In this document: one piece after another, positions 34,326 through 43,467 of the stretch
Numbering within the stretch: position 1 is the stretch's first letter
How the letters are laid out: each line of letters starts with the position of its first letter
From: Actinophytocola xanthii
GTDB lineage: Bacteria > Actinomycetota > Actinomycetes > Mycobacteriales > Pseudonocardiaceae
Length of the DNA: 64,000 nucleotides
Direction of reading: 5' to 3'
NCBI RefSeq assembly: GCF_001921205.1
Contig: NZ_MSIE01000021.1
Location: 57,385 to 121,384 of the forward strand
The notes under the pieces: model-generated
What the model saw: only the letters and a program-made list of their open reading frames with translations
What the model was told of the DNA's origin: nothing
The model's database searches: none
Translations under genes and position numbers: made by a program

Positions 34326-35923
34326 TGAGCCCCGGGACCGTCATGGCCCTGCTCGTGGCCGGTGGTGGTGTCGCGCTGGCGGTGTGGGTGCTGAACAAGA
34401 TCGGCCGCGCGCTGACTGCGGTGGCGGAGGCGTTGGCCACGCTCGCCGTGGTGTTCGTGACCGTCTGGTTGACGGTCAAGCTCGCGTTCCTGCTGGTGCG
34501 GTGGGTAGTGGTGCACTGGCGCACCACCCTCGCCGCGATCTCGGTGGGCTTGTGGGCGTGGTGGTGGGGCTGGCTCCCCGTCGCCCTGACCGCTGCTGCC
34601 CTCACGGCTGTGGGCCTGGTGTGGCGGTGGCGGCACCGGTCGTCGTTTGAGGCGTGGGTGGGTCGGTGGGTGCGGTCGTGGTGGCTGCGGTGGACGGTCT
34701 ACGCCCCGCGGCTGCCGAAGTGGCTGCACAACTGCGGCCTGACCATCCGCAACCACGAGCGCACCGTCGTGCTCACGGCGAACCTGCTGGGCCGGAGCAA
34801 GGTCCGGCGGCAGGCCAAGCCGGCTGCTGATCTGACGCCGCGGGTGTTGGGGGTGCGGTCGGGGTCGTCGTGGGATGAGGTGCGGGTCCGGTTGGTGCCG
34901 GGGCAGAAGCCGGAGGACTTCGACGACGCCGCCCGCGCTCTGGCCACGGCTCGGGGTGTGGCGCGGTGTCAGGTGCGGGAGCTGCGCCCGAAGGTGATCT
35001 CGATCGACTTCCAGCGCCGCAACCTGCTCGCCGACACCGTCCCCTGCCCCGACCTGGCCGACCTCGCGGCGGTGCGGGGGGAGGATGTGGAGCTGCGGCG
35101 GGTGTGGAGCGGCCGCACCGACTACGGCACCGACTGGCACCAATCGTTGCAGGGCTCCCACACCCTGCACGCCGGAGTCACCGGCGCCGGCAAAGGCGCG
35201 CAGATGTGGTGCCCGCTGGTCTCGATCGCCCCCGCGATCCGGGACGGGCTGGTTCGGTTGTCGGGGATCGACCCGAAAGGGATGGAGCTGGCCTACGGCC
35301 GTCGCATCTTCCACCGCTACGCCGTCACCGGCCGCGACACCCTCGCCCTGCTCGACGACCTCATCGACGGCGCCGACAAGCGCAAGGCCGAGTTCGCCGG
35401 CCGGCTCCGATCGGTGCCGATCTCGCGGGATCATCCGTTGGAGATCGTGGAGTTCGACGAGATCGGCGCCCTGATCCGCTACATCGGAGACCGCAAGCTC
35501 CGGGAAGCGATCACCGAGCGGGTAGCCCTGCTCACCACCCAAGGCCGCGCGCTGGGCTACACGGTCCGCGGCTACGTCCAAGAGCCCACCAAGGACACCG
35601 TGCCGGTGCGGGAGCTGTTCCCCCGCCGCATCTGCCTGCGCGTGGCCACGAAGTCCCACGTCGCGATGGTCCTCGGGGACCAGGCCTACGAACGCGGGGC
35701 GTGGGCCAACCGGATTGGCGAACAGGAGCCCGGCGTGGGCTACCTGTTCGGCCACGGCATCCGCGAACCCCTGCGCATCCGGGGCGGCTGGGTCCCCGAC
35801 CAGACGATCAAAGACCTCGAAACCTTCGTCACCGGCGACTACCCGCCGAGCCGACCCGGCACCGTCCACTCGTTCCCCGCCCCTGGCGCGCGCCGTGACG
35901 CCGCACCCGGTGGCGTCGCGTAA
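34322..35923 (+). CDS. FtsK/SpoIIIE-type DNA translocase (TraSA/TraB-like transfer protein)
   Basis: 533 residues. Three hydrophobic stretches in the first 105 residues anchor it in the membrane. The ATPase core has Walker A GVTGAGKG (285-292) and a Walker B-like LEIVEFDEIGAL. The pattern SGIDPKGMELAYG and the late TTQGRALGYTVRGYVQEP are typical of AICE transfer proteins, which pump double-stranded DNA from cell to cell as a hexamer. One such protein is enough for mycelial AICE conjugation. Confidence 0.88.
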   Translation: MMSPGTVMALLVAGGGVALAVWVLNKIGRALTAVAEALATLAVVFVTVWLTVKLAFLLVRWVVVHWRTTLAAISVGLWAWWWGWLPVALTAAALTAVGLVWRWRHRSSFEAWVGRWVRSWWLRWTVYAPRLPKWLHNCGLTIRNHERTVVLTANLLGRSKVRRQAKPAADLTPRVLGVRSGSSWDEVRVRLVPGQKPEDFDDAARALATARGVARCQVRELRPKVISIDFQRRNLLADTVPCPDLADLAAVRGEDVELRRVWSGRTDYGTDWHQSLQGSHTLHAGVTGAGKGAQMWCPLVSIAPAIRDGLVRLSGIDPKGMELAYGRRIFHRYAVTGRDTLALLDDLIDGADKRKAEFAGRLRSVPISRDHPLEIVEFDEIGALIRYIGDRKLREAITERVALLTTQGRALGYTVRGYVQEPTKDTVPVRELFPRRICLRVATKSHVAMVLGDQAYERGAWANRIGEQEPGVGYLFGHGIREPLRIRGGWVPDQTIKDLETFVTGDYPPSRPGTVHSFPAPGARRDAAPGGVA

Positions 35924-35963
35924 CCCCGTCTCCTTTTCCTCTTCCCGAAAGGGCTTCCTAGCC

Positions 35964-36392
35964 ATGACCAGCATCAACCCCGTGCCCTCAACCCTCGATG
36001 TGCTGATGGGTGGCTACCGCGCCCATGTCCACGGCCGTAGCCTGCCGCGTCCGGTCGCGGTGGGCTTCTACCCCAACGAGAGCGAAGTGACCATCCAGCC
36101 CGAGGGCGGCATGGACCTCGCCCGCGTGCTGGCCAACCTGCTGCTCTGGGCTCACACCCTCGCCGAGGTTACCGCCGAATGGAGCCACACCACCGACCAC
36201 CGTCTCCACGTCTCCGTGCTCGGCCGGGCCACGACCGGCGCCCGGTTCCGCGTCTACGGCGGCGGCTTGTTCGCCTACACGCTGGGGCTCGTGGACCTCG
36301 ACGCGGGTGAGCGGGACGGGGTGTCCCTCGACGAGCTCTACGCGCTGGTCTGCCTCCTCCGAGAGGTCCACAGCACCCGGGAGGCCGCATGA
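35964..36392 (+). CDS. Hypothetical AICE protein
   Basis: 142 residues from ATG 35964, chosen since the upstream open frame is antisense-free overlap with the transfer gene. It lies 40 bp after tra and overlaps rep by 4 bp. An alpha/beta domain (VAVGFYPNESEVTIQPEGGM) is followed by DELYALVCLLREV. Not recognised. The tra-X-rep order suggests a role in replication or transfer. Confidence 0.6.
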   Translation: MTSINPVPSTLDVLMGGYRAHVHGRSLPRPVAVGFYPNESEVTIQPEGGMDLARVLANLLLWAHTLAEVTAEWSHTTDHRLHVSVLGRATTGARFRVYGGGLFAYTLGLVDLDAGERDGVSLDELYALVCLLREVHSTREAA

Positions 36393-38002
36393 ACACCGGA
36401 ACCCGCGCGGAGCGGATGCGCCAACCCCTCGCCTCCGACATCATCACCGCCACCGCCGAACAACACGGCGTGTGTGTCCGGCCGTTCACCATGGAAGTCG
36501 GCGACCTCGACACCGGGGAGCTGCGCTACGTCCCCGTCCCCTGCGGCTCCACCATCGAATCCCAGTGCGGACCCTGCGCGCGGAAAGCACGGGCGCTGCG
36601 GATGGTCCAGTGCCGGGAGGGCTGGCACCTCACCGACGAACCCGACTTCACCCCCGACCAACCCACGGCGGAGCAGACGGCGTTAATGGAGCTACGCGCC
36701 GACCTCGTCCAGGCCTACCGGCACGCCGCGGAGCAGGGGGCGAGTGAGGCCGACGAGCTGCTCGAGGAGATCCGGTCGGTCGACGAGGAACTTCGGCAAC
36801 TAGGCATGCGCGGCCGGTTGCCTTCACCGGAGGGGCCGGACAAGCGGCCAGTGAAGCGGTCCACGAAGCGGCGCCAGGACGCCCCCGAGCTGCCTCGGCG
36901 GCGAGTGGAGAACCGAACGGTGGGGCGGGAGTTCGCGGGGCGGTTCCGGCCGTCGATGTTCGTGACCCTGACCTGTGACAGCTACGGGCCGGTGCGGGAG
37001 GACGGCACCCCGGTCAACCCCGGCACCTACGACTACCGGCGGGCGGCTCGCGACGCGGTGCACTTCGCTGCCCTGGTGGACCGGTGGTGGCAGAACCTCC
37101 GCCGCGTCGTCGGCTGGGACGTGCAGTACTTCGCCACCGTCGAACCACAGAAACGCTGCGCACCCCACCTCCACGCCGCGATCCGCGGTTCAGTGCCGCA
37201 CGAGGTGCTGCGGCTGGTCACCGCAGCGACCTATCACCAGGTGTGGTGGCCAGCCCACGATGAACTGGTCTACACCGGCGACCAGCTGCCGGTCTGGGAG
37301 CACGGCGCCTTCGTCGACCCCGACACCCGCCAACCGCTCACCGGGTGGGCTGAAGCGCTGGACCAGGTCGACGAACCCGCCCACGTCGTCACCTTCGGCC
37401 GACAGGTCCACTCCAAAGGCATCCTCGGCGGCTCCGACGAGGCCGGCCGCCACATCGGCTACCTCACCAAGTACCTCACCAAATCCACCGGCGAAGTCAT
37501 CACCGCCGACACCGACCGACAACGAGCCCACCACGACCGGCTCCACGACGAGCTACAGGTCACGCCCTGCTCACCTCGCTGCGCGGTCTGGCTGCTCTAC
37601 GGCATTCAACCGTTAGGAGCGAACGGGCGCACGCACCCGGGACGGTGCAAGGGGCGTGCCCATCGCCGGACCACGCTCGGGCTTCCGGGCCGGCGGGTGC
37701 TCGTCTCGCGCAAGTGGTCCGGCAAGACTCTCGCCGACCACCGCGCAGACCGCAAGGCGTTCGTCCTGGCCGCGCTCGCAGAGGTCGGGATCACCAAGGA
37801 CGAGCCGGACCGGTCACGGCTGGTGTGGCAGAAGGTCCAACCCGGCGACCCCCACCAACCACCACGAGACCACCTACTCATGCACGCCATCGCCGAACGC
37901 ATCAAGTGGAAAGCCGAGTACGACAAGGCGCTCCTCGCGGCCGGCGAACCACCCGGAGGGCCACCCGCCCATCTTTCGGCAACCCAACCATCAGCGGCCT
38001 AA
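36389..38002 (+). CDS. Rolling-circle replication initiator (RepSA-like)
   Basis: 537 residues. The HUH relaxase motifs are present: motif 1 RPSMFVTLTCDSYG (188-200), motif 2 PHLHAAIRG with His260 and His262, and motif 3 HIGYLTKYLTK with Tyr358 and Tyr362. An N-terminal Cys-rich stretch (VPCGSTIESQCGPC) may bind zinc. It nicks the double-strand origin to start replication of the excised circle. It is coupled to the gene before it, with excisionase and integrase following. Confidence 0.9.
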   Translation: MNTGTRAERMRQPLASDIITATAEQHGVCVRPFTMEVGDLDTGELRYVPVPCGSTIESQCGPCARKARALRMVQCREGWHLTDEPDFTPDQPTAEQTALMELRADLVQAYRHAAEQGASEADELLEEIRSVDEELRQLGMRGRLPSPEGPDKRPVKRSTKRRQDAPELPRRRVENRTVGREFAGRFRPSMFVTLTCDSYGPVREDGTPVNPGTYDYRRAARDAVHFAALVDRWWQNLRRVVGWDVQYFATVEPQKRCAPHLHAAIRGSVPHEVLRLVTAATYHQVWWPAHDELVYTGDQLPVWEHGAFVDPDTRQPLTGWAEALDQVDEPAHVVTFGRQVHSKGILGGSDEAGRHIGYLTKYLTKSTGEVITADTDRQRAHHDRLHDELQVTPCSPRCAVWLLYGIQPLGANGRTHPGRCKGRAHRRTTLGLPGRRVLVSRKWSGKTLADHRADRKAFVLAALAEVGITKDEPDRSRLVWQKVQPGDPHQPPRDHLLMHAIAERIKWKAEYDKALLAAGEPPGGPPAHLSATQPSAA

Positions 38003-38014
38003 GCGAGGGGGAGA

Positions 38015-38212
38015 GTGGTGGATACGACGCGCATTGCGCCGCTGTGGACGGTCCAGGATGTCTCGGAGTTCCTCGGTGTCCCGGTGAACACGTTGTACCA
38101 ATGGCGCCATCGGGGGTACGGGCCGACGGCTCGGCGTGTGGGACGGTACATCCGTTACAAGCAGGCCGACGTCATCGCGTGGGTCGAGTCGCTTCATAGC
38201 GAGAGTGCGTGA
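38015..38212 (+). CDS. xis: Excisionase (MerR-like helix-turn-helix)
   Basis: 65 residues from GTG 38015. A single HTH_17-type domain: LWTVQDVSEFLGVPVNTLYQ, then WRHRGYGPTARRVGRYIRYK. Its stop overlaps the integrase start (ATGA). Such proteins bend DNA at the att site so that the integrase excises the element. Confidence 0.88.
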   Translation: MVDTTRIAPLWTVQDVSEFLGVPVNTLYQWRHRGYGPTARRVGRYIRYKQADVIAWVESLHSESA

Positions 38213-39351
38213 TGGGGCGACCTCCTTTACCGCTCGGAACATGGGGCCGGATTCGTCGTTATCAGATGGGTCCCCGGTTGTGGCGGGCGTCGGCGAACTA
38301 TCGCGATTATGACGGCACTACTCGTCGGATTGAGCGGCATCGCGAGACGGGCGCGAAAGCCGAGCGGGCGCTAGTCGAGTATCTGAAGACCCGCGCTCGG
38401 GTTTCGAGCAGCAGGGAAATCACAGCCGATACGCGCATCTCCGAGGTATGTCGAATCTGGTTCGACGAGTTGAAGCAGCAGAAGAAGGCGACGTCCACTG
38501 TGAACACCTACGAAGACGTGCTTCGACTGCATGTTCTGCCCAGTGTCGGCTCTCTGCGGGTTCGGGAAGTCACAGTGGGGGTCGCTGATCGGTTCCTTGC
38601 GACCGTACGGGATAAGACCGGACCGTCTGCGGCCAAGCACGCGAAAACCGTGCTCAGTCAGGTGATGGCGTTGGCCGCGCGGCACGACGCGATCGATCAC
38701 AATCCTGTCCGGAATGTCTCGCCGATCACGGTCGAGAAGAAGGCCGCTCGGGCGTTGACATTGGACGAGGTACGGCGGTTGCGGGCTGGGCTGCTGGCCG
38801 ACGAGCGTGCTGTGGCTCGGGACATCCCCGCGATCGTGGACTTCATGCTCGGCACCGGCCTGCGGATCGGCGAGGCGCTGGCGGTGACATGGGAGGCCGT
38901 GGATCTCGGCGCCGCCACAGTGGAGGTGCGCGGGACACTCACCTACGAGCGGGGCAAGGGCTGGGTGATCCAGCCTCGACCGAAGACCGAAGCCGGTTGG
39001 CGGACGCTCCACCTGCCGCCGTGGCTGGTGACGTTGTTACGCGCTCGGGAGCGGGACGGGAACCCATGGAACGTCGTGTTCCCCTCGCCGTTGGGCAAGC
39101 TGAGGGACCGGTCCAACACCAACGTTGACCTGCGGGAGGCACTTGACCCGCTGAGGTTTGACTGGGTGACGAGCCACAACTTCAGGAAGACCGCGGCGAC
39201 TCTGCTCAACGACGGTGGGTTGACCGTGCGGGAGATCGCCGACCAGCTCGGACACAAGCGCGTGAGCGTCACCCAAGACACTTACTTCGGTCGGGCGCAG
39301 CCGAGTCCTGAGGTGGCGAAACTGCTGGGCGTGATCGACCACGAGAGCTGA
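38212..39351 (+). CDS. int: Tyrosine recombinase integrase
   Basis: 379 residues from ATG 38212. An N-terminal arm-binding region and SAM-like core-binding domain (EVCRIWFDELKQQKKATSTV) precede the catalytic domain. Catalytic residues seen are Arg in GTGLRIGEAL, His-x-x-Arg in TSHNFRKTAA, His in LGHKRVSVTQ and Tyr in DTYFGRAQ. It lies about 300 bp from the tRNA-Arg att site, the usual AICE layout. Confidence 0.93.
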   Translation: MGRPPLPLGTWGRIRRYQMGPRLWRASANYRDYDGTTRRIERHRETGAKAERALVEYLKTRARVSSSREITADTRISEVCRIWFDELKQQKKATSTVNTYEDVLRLHVLPSVGSLRVREVTVGVADRFLATVRDKTGPSAAKHAKTVLSQVMALAARHDAIDHNPVRNVSPITVEKKAARALTLDEVRRLRAGLLADERAVARDIPAIVDFMLGTGLRIGEALAVTWEAVDLGAATVEVRGTLTYERGKGWVIQPRPKTEAGWRTLHLPPWLVTLLRARERDGNPWNVVFPSPLGKLRDRSNTNVDLREALDPLRFDWVTSHNFRKTAATLLNDGGLTVREIADQLGHKRVSVTQDTYFGRAQPSPEVAKLLGVIDHES

Positions 39352-39415
39352 GTGTCGGTGGACCGTGCCAACATCGATACGGTTCGTGGTGATCCCGTGA
39401 CGAAAGGTGACTGCG

Positions 39416-39580
39416 GTGAGCGATAACAGCATGATCGGTCCAGGCCTCCACGAGAACGCCGCTCAAGATGCCGTGGGTGAGGATGCAGCTCAAGCGACAG
39501 TCTTCGCCTTGCTGGCCATCGCTTCCGCGATCAACCGACTGGCGGACACGGTGGAGGGCTACACGGCGAGCCAGGTCTAA
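39416..39580 (+). CDS. Small helical protein at the AICE right end
   Basis: 54 residues from GTG 39416 (AAAGGTG upstream). The product contains NSMIGPGLHENAAQDAVGED and AIASAINRLADTVEG, predicted helical. A decayed copy at 26421 shows that related elements carry it, which supports that it is a real gene. Function unknown; it may affect integration or expression of int. Confidence 0.5.
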   Translation: MSDNSMIGPGLHENAAQDAVGEDAAQATVFALLAIASAINRLADTVEGYTASQV

Positions 39581-39613
39581 GATGAACTGGCCCATTTTGT
39601 GTGGGTAAAGTGT

Positions 39614-39639
39614 GGGGCCGATCTTGAGCGATCGGCCCC
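39614..39639 (-). terminator. Terminator hairpin of tRNA-Arg
   Basis: GGGGCCGATC and GATCGGCCCC form a perfect 10-bp stem with a 6-nt loop, 28 bp past the tRNA 3' end on the minus strand. It is supplied by the element and replaces the host copy now at 26543-26568. Confidence 0.75.
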
Positions 39640-39657
39640 ACGATTGCCTCAACCAGG

Positions 39658-39700
39658 GGCAATGAGCGCGCCCGAAGGGATTCGAACCCCTAACCTTCTG
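39658..39700 (-). repeat. Right attachment repeat within tRNA-Arg
   Basis: These 43 bp are identical to 26586-26628. They overlap the 3' half of the intact tRNA-Arg, so integration restores the gene. Confidence 0.85.
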
Positions 39701-39739
39701 ATCCGTAGTCAGATGCTCTATCCGTTGAGCTACGGGCGC
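39667..39739 (-). tRNA. tRNA-Arg (ACG)
   Basis: 73 nt. Acceptor arms GCGCCCG and CGGGCGC, D arm GCTCAACGGATAGAGC, anticodon loop CTACGGA giving ACG, and T arm GGTTCGAATCC. CCA is not encoded. It is the integration site of the AICE. Confidence 0.93.
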
Positions 39740-39769
39740 ATGTTCAGTTGTCATCCGGCCGGAGCCGGA

Positions 39770-39859
39770 TGGCGGAGGCTCCGGGATTTGAACCCGGGAG
39801 GGGTTGCCCCCAACCGCATTAGCAGTGCGGCGCCATAGACCAGACTAGGCGAAGCCTCC
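39770..39859 (-). tRNA. tRNA-Ser (GCT), CCA encoded
   Basis: Class II tRNA of 87 nt plus an encoded CCA at 39770-39772. Acceptor GGAGGCT/AGCCTCC, anticodon loop CTGCTAA giving GCT, a long variable arm (TTGGGGGCAACCCC) and T loop TTCAAAT. It lies 30 bp upstream of tRNA-Arg. Confidence 0.92.
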
Positions 39860-39890
39860 CGGGGCCCCAGGCCGCTCGGCGACGAGCCTA

Positions 39891-41882
39891 CTACAGGACC
39901 TTGGGCGACTCCCAACGGGTCAGGTCCAGGAACGCGCGCAGCGAGTCCGGGTTGGCCAGGGCGTCGCGGCTGACCGCCCGCTCGGGGGGCGTGCCCGCCA
40001 GGATCTTCTTGACCGGGACCTCGCACTTCTTGCCGTTCAAGGTCCTCGGCACCTCCTCTACCTGCACGAACCGGTCGGGGACGTGGCGTGGCGAAAGGCT
40101 GGCGCGCAGCTCGGCCCGTAGCCGGGGCTCCAGCTCGGACAGCGCGACCTCGGGGGACAGGACCAGGAAACACAGCAGCTCACCCTCGGTGCCGGCGGCT
40201 GAGGTGTCGATCACAAGCGAGTCCTGGACCTCGTCGAACGACTCCACCACCCGGTAGAACTCGCTGGTGCCCATGCGGACCCCGCCCCGGTTCAGGGTCG
40301 AGTCGCTGCGGCCGTAGATCACCGCCGAGCCCCTCGGCGTGATGCGGATCCAGTCGCCGTGGCGCCAGGTGTTGGGGTACGGCTCGAAGTAGGCCTCGTG
40401 CAGGCGCGCGCCGGACGGGTCGTTCCACAGGTAGATCGGCATCGAGGGCATGGGGCGGGTGATCACCAGCTCGCCCACCTCATCGGTCACGGGGGCACCG
40501 GTGTCGTCGTAGGCGGCTACCGCGGCACCGAGCATTCGGCAGCTCAGCTCACCCCGCCACACCGGCACGTCGGGGGACGCCCCGACGAACGCCGCGCAGA
40601 GGTCGGTTCCGCCGGAGATCGAGCAGATCTGCACCTCACGGCCCACCTCCTCGGCGATCCAGTCGAAGCCTTCCGGGCTCAGCGGAGCGCCGGTGGAGCC
40701 GAGCGACCTGAGCGCGCTGAGGTCGTGCTCGTGCGCGGGCCTGAGGTGCTGTTTCAGGCACGTCTGAATGTAGGGCGCCGACGTGCCGAAGTAGGTCACG
40801 CGGTTCGCCGCTGCCAGGCGCCAGAGGACCCCCAGGTCGGGGTGGGCGGGGCTGCCGTCGTACAGCACGACGGTGGTGCCGACCAGCAGGCCCGAGATGA
40901 GGAAGTTCCACATCATCCAGCCGGTCGTCGTGAACCAGAAGAACCTGTCGCCGGGGGCGAAGTCGCAGTGCAGGGCCAGCGCCTTCAGGTGCTCCAGCAC
41001 GATGCCGCCGTGGCCGTGGACGATGCCCTTGGGCAACCCCGTCGTCCCGGAGGAGTAGAGGACCCACAGCGGGTGGTCGAACGGGACCGGGTCGAACGTC
41101 AGCTCGGCGTTCTCGTGCTCGGCGAGCAGGGTGTTCCAGGGGATGGCCGCGTCGAGCGTCGCCTCGGCGGACAGGTAGTCGATCAGCACGGTAGCGCGCA
41201 GCGTGGGGATCTCCTCGCGGAGCTGGGCGACCGTGGGGCGGACGTCGAACGACCGGCCGTTGTAGACGTAACCGTCCACCGCGAAGAGGACCACCGGCTC
41301 GATCTGGGTGAACCGGTCCGCGATCGCCCGGGCGCCGAAGTCCGGGGAGCAGGACGACCAGGTCGCGCCCAGGCTCGCCGCGGCCAGGAAGGCGACCAGG
41401 GTGCTCGGAGTGTTGGGGGCCAGGGCCACCACCCGGTCACCACGGCGTACGCCCAGGTCGACCAGCGCGGCACGGACCGCGGCGACCTGGCGGCGCAGCT
41501 CGCCGAAGGTCAGCTCCTCGTGCCGGCCGTCCTCGCGGTCGAAGATCACGGCGAGGTCGGCGTCGGCCTTGCCGGGACCCGGGCGCAGGGCGTGCTCGGC
41601 GTAGTTGAGGGTCGCGCCCGGGAACCAGCTGGCGCCGGGCATGGTGTCCTCGGCCAGCACGCGCGAGGGCGGCTGGTGAAACCGAACCTCCAGGAACTCG
41701 GCCAGCGCACCCCAGAACGCCTCGAGGTCGCCGGTCGACCACTCCCAGAGCGCCTGGTAGTCGGCCACCTCCACGCCGCGCTCCGCGCGCAGCCACGTGC
41801 GGAACGCCGCCATTCGGCTCGCCGCCACCCGGTCGGGGTCGGGGCGCCACAGCAGCTCTGGTGTCGACGCGTTCTGGGTCAT
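39891..41882 (-). CDS. Acetoacetyl-CoA synthetase
   Basis: 663 residues, the usual length of the acetoacetate-CoA ligase family. AMP-binding motif YSSGTTGLPKGIVHGHGG, then FGTSAPYIQTCLKQ and GRSDSTLNRGGVRMG; the acyl-activating Lys lies in RTLNGKKCEVPVKKIL. It makes acetoacetyl-CoA from acetoacetate and ATP, feeding ketone bodies or polyhydroxybutyrate products into central metabolism. It stands alone after the tRNA genes. Confidence 0.9.
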   Translation of the reverse strand: MTQNASTPELLWRPDPDRVAASRMAAFRTWLRAERGVEVADYQALWEWSTGDLEAFWGALAEFLEVRFHQPPSRVLAEDTMPGASWFPGATLNYAEHALRPGPGKADADLAVIFDREDGRHEELTFGELRRQVAAVRAALVDLGVRRGDRVVALAPNTPSTLVAFLAAASLGATWSSCSPDFGARAIADRFTQIEPVVLFAVDGYVYNGRSFDVRPTVAQLREEIPTLRATVLIDYLSAEATLDAAIPWNTLLAEHENAELTFDPVPFDHPLWVLYSSGTTGLPKGIVHGHGGIVLEHLKALALHCDFAPGDRFFWFTTTGWMMWNFLISGLLVGTTVVLYDGSPAHPDLGVLWRLAAANRVTYFGTSAPYIQTCLKQHLRPAHEHDLSALRSLGSTGAPLSPEGFDWIAEEVGREVQICSISGGTDLCAAFVGASPDVPVWRGELSCRMLGAAVAAYDDTGAPVTDEVGELVITRPMPSMPIYLWNDPSGARLHEAYFEPYPNTWRHGDWIRITPRGSAVIYGRSDSTLNRGGVRMGTSEFYRVVESFDEVQDSLVIDTSAAGTEGELLCFLVLSPEVALSELEPRLRAELRASLSPRHVPDRFVQVEEVPRTLNGKKCEVPVKKILAGTPPERAVSRDALANPDSLRAFLDLTRWESPKVL

Positions 41883-41938
41883 GCCCAGTTCCTATCCCAT
41901 ATCCCCTGAGCTGGCCATGGTGGTTGGCCACACACCGT

Positions 41939-42694
41939 TCAGGGGTGGACGAGCGAGGTGAGGCGCTGCTCGATCCGGCCGGTGTCCGCGGGCACCACGC
42001 TCAACCACGCGACGCCGTCCCGGGTGGTCTCGGTGGCGGCGAGGTAGCGGCCGGCGGCCGTGTCGAACCAGTTCACGACGGGGGTTCTGGTGCGGCGGCC
42101 GAGCGCGTCCACCCGGTTGGCGGCCACCTGGCCGCCGCCGTGGCGGGCGGACTCGACCAGGGTGACCACAGTTCGCAGTTCGCGACCGGCCACGCCGGCG
42201 GCGGTGAGGGCCCGCTCGAGCGCCACGTAGCCGCCGGTCTGGTACTCCTCGATGGCCTGGTCGAAGGCGGCGGCGGGCAGCCTGGCGGGGCCGCCGGGGC
42301 CGGGCTTCTCGTCGGGGACCAGGGCCAGTACGGCCGGCACCAGCTTCCCCTCGCGGACCGAGGCCACGCGGATCTCCGCATCGGTCTGGGCGGCGAGGAC
42401 GCCAACGGCACCGTCGGCGGCGGCCAGCACGCGCACGTACTCCCCCACCGACAGCTGGGCGTCCACCGTGAGCCCGGCGCGCACCAGCAGCGTCAGCTGC
42501 TCCTCGAGCCGGACCGAGAGGCGCTCGCCGTCATGCAGGCCCTTGGCGCGCAACGACTCCCGCACCTGCGAACGCAGCGCCACCCGCTCGGCCATCGTCT
42601 GGCCGTGGGAGGCCACGTCGAGCGGGTACGGCTGCTCGCCGACGCCGAGGTGCTCCCAGATGAAGTCGAACTCCAGGTGGGACAGGCTGGTCAC
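41939..42694 (-). CDS. EspG-family ESX secretion-associated protein (second paralogue)
   Basis: 251 residues from GTG 42694 (earlier starts would run into the next gene). The family pattern: LEFDFIWEHLGVGEQPYPLD, VALRSQVRESLRAKGL, then EIRVASVREGKLVPAVLALV and VNWFDTAAGRYLA. EspG proteins chaperone PE/PPE-like substrates. Unlike the copy at 19486, no PE/PPE-like gene is adjacent, so it may serve substrates encoded elsewhere. Confidence 0.8.
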   Translation of the reverse strand: MTSLSHLEFDFIWEHLGVGEQPYPLDVASHGQTMAERVALRSQVRESLRAKGLHDGERLSVRLEEQLTLLVRAGLTVDAQLSVGEYVRVLAAADGAVGVLAAQTDAEIRVASVREGKLVPAVLALVPDEKPGPGGPARLPAAAFDQAIEEYQTGGYVALERALTAAGVAGRELRTVVTLVESARHGGGQVAANRVDALGRRTRTPVVNWFDTAAGRYLAATETTRDGVAWLSVVPADTGRIEQRLTSLVHP

Positions 42695-42723
42695 AGCCGC
42701 CAAGCATGCCCTACCGGCGACGC

Positions 42724-43407
42724 TCAGCGCAGGTGGGCGTCCAGCCAGTTCAGCATCCGCTGCCAGCCCTCGAGCGCCCCGTCGGGGTGGATGTCGAACC
42801 GGTGGTCCGCCGCGGGGAACATCACCACGTCGGTCGCCGTCTCCGACCTGGACGCGGCCTCGCGCAGCTGGGCGACCTCGTCGGCGAACTTGTCCCCGTA
42901 CAGGCCGAGCCACGGACAACGCAGCTGGTCCGCCACGTCGATGAGCGCCGGCAGGCCGGCCGACAGCGGTCGGAGAATGCCCCCGGCCGCCACCGAGACC
43001 GCGGCCCCGATGCGTCTGCTCGCCGCCACCACCATCGCGACGGTCCCGCCGAGCTCGAAGCCGACCACGCCGATCCGGTCCGCGCTGATGCCGTGCTGGG
43101 CCAGCCAGCCAAAGGCGATGTCGGTGTCCGCCAGCACGGACTCGCCGGACAGGCCGCTCACCCGCCCGGCCGCGAGCTCCTCGGCGACCTCGGTCGAGCC
43201 GTCCTCGCCGTGATAGATGTGCGGTGCGACCACCATCCAGCCCTCCGCGGCCAGCCCGTCGGCCAGCACGCGAACCATCTCGGTGATCCCCCGCGACTCG
43301 TGCAGCACGACCAGGCCGCCGCGAACCACCCCCGGCGGTTCGGCGATCGTCATGCGCAGCGCGCGCCCGTCAGCCAGACGGACGGGTTCGGTGCGGGTTT
43401 CTGGCAT
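42724..43407 (-). CDS. Dienelactone hydrolase-like protein with altered nucleophile
   Basis: 227 residues from ATG 43407. The alpha/beta-hydrolase fold of the DLH family is clear: VVLHESRGITEMVRVLADGL at the start, Asp172 in YGDKFAD and His202 in AADHRFD match the triad positions of DLH. The nucleophile elbow GxCxGG reads GFELGG, with Glu118 where Cys stands. Loss of the thiol suggests a changed or absent hydrolase activity. Confidence 0.8.
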   Translation of the reverse strand: MPETRTEPVRLADGRALRMTIAEPPGVVRGGLVVLHESRGITEMVRVLADGLAAEGWMVVAPHIYHGEDGSTEVAEELAAGRVSGLSGESVLADTDIAFGWLAQHGISADRIGVVGFELGGTVAMVVAASRRIGAAVSVAAGGILRPLSAGLPALIDVADQLRCPWLGLYGDKFADEVAQLREAASRSETATDVVMFPAADHRFDIHPDGALEGWQRMLNWLDAHLR

Positions 43408-43467
43408 TTCGCCACCCAACCACGGCGAGGTGAACGCGAGTCAACCAAACCCATCCGATCGGAGTAA

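Larger units (their letters stand above)
26586..39700. mobile_element. Actinomycete integrative and conjugative element (AICE), about 13 kb
   Basis: Bounded by 43-bp direct repeats at 26586-26628 and 39658-39700, the latter inside an intact tRNA-Arg. Contents in order: non-coding structured region, restriction/modification cargo (27507-30873), HAD and GntR genes, Pra-like activator and small genes, FtsK-like transfer protein, HUH replication initiator, excisionase, integrase. This matches pSAM2-type AICEs, which excise, replicate by rolling circle and transfer double-stranded DNA with one FtsK-like protein. GC falls sharply in the cargo, especially 27500-30900. All core parts look intact. Confidence 0.9.

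Noticed and set aside
34187..35977. 596-residue minus-strand open frame
   Set aside because: Antisense to the FtsK-like transfer gene, which has clear Walker motifs.
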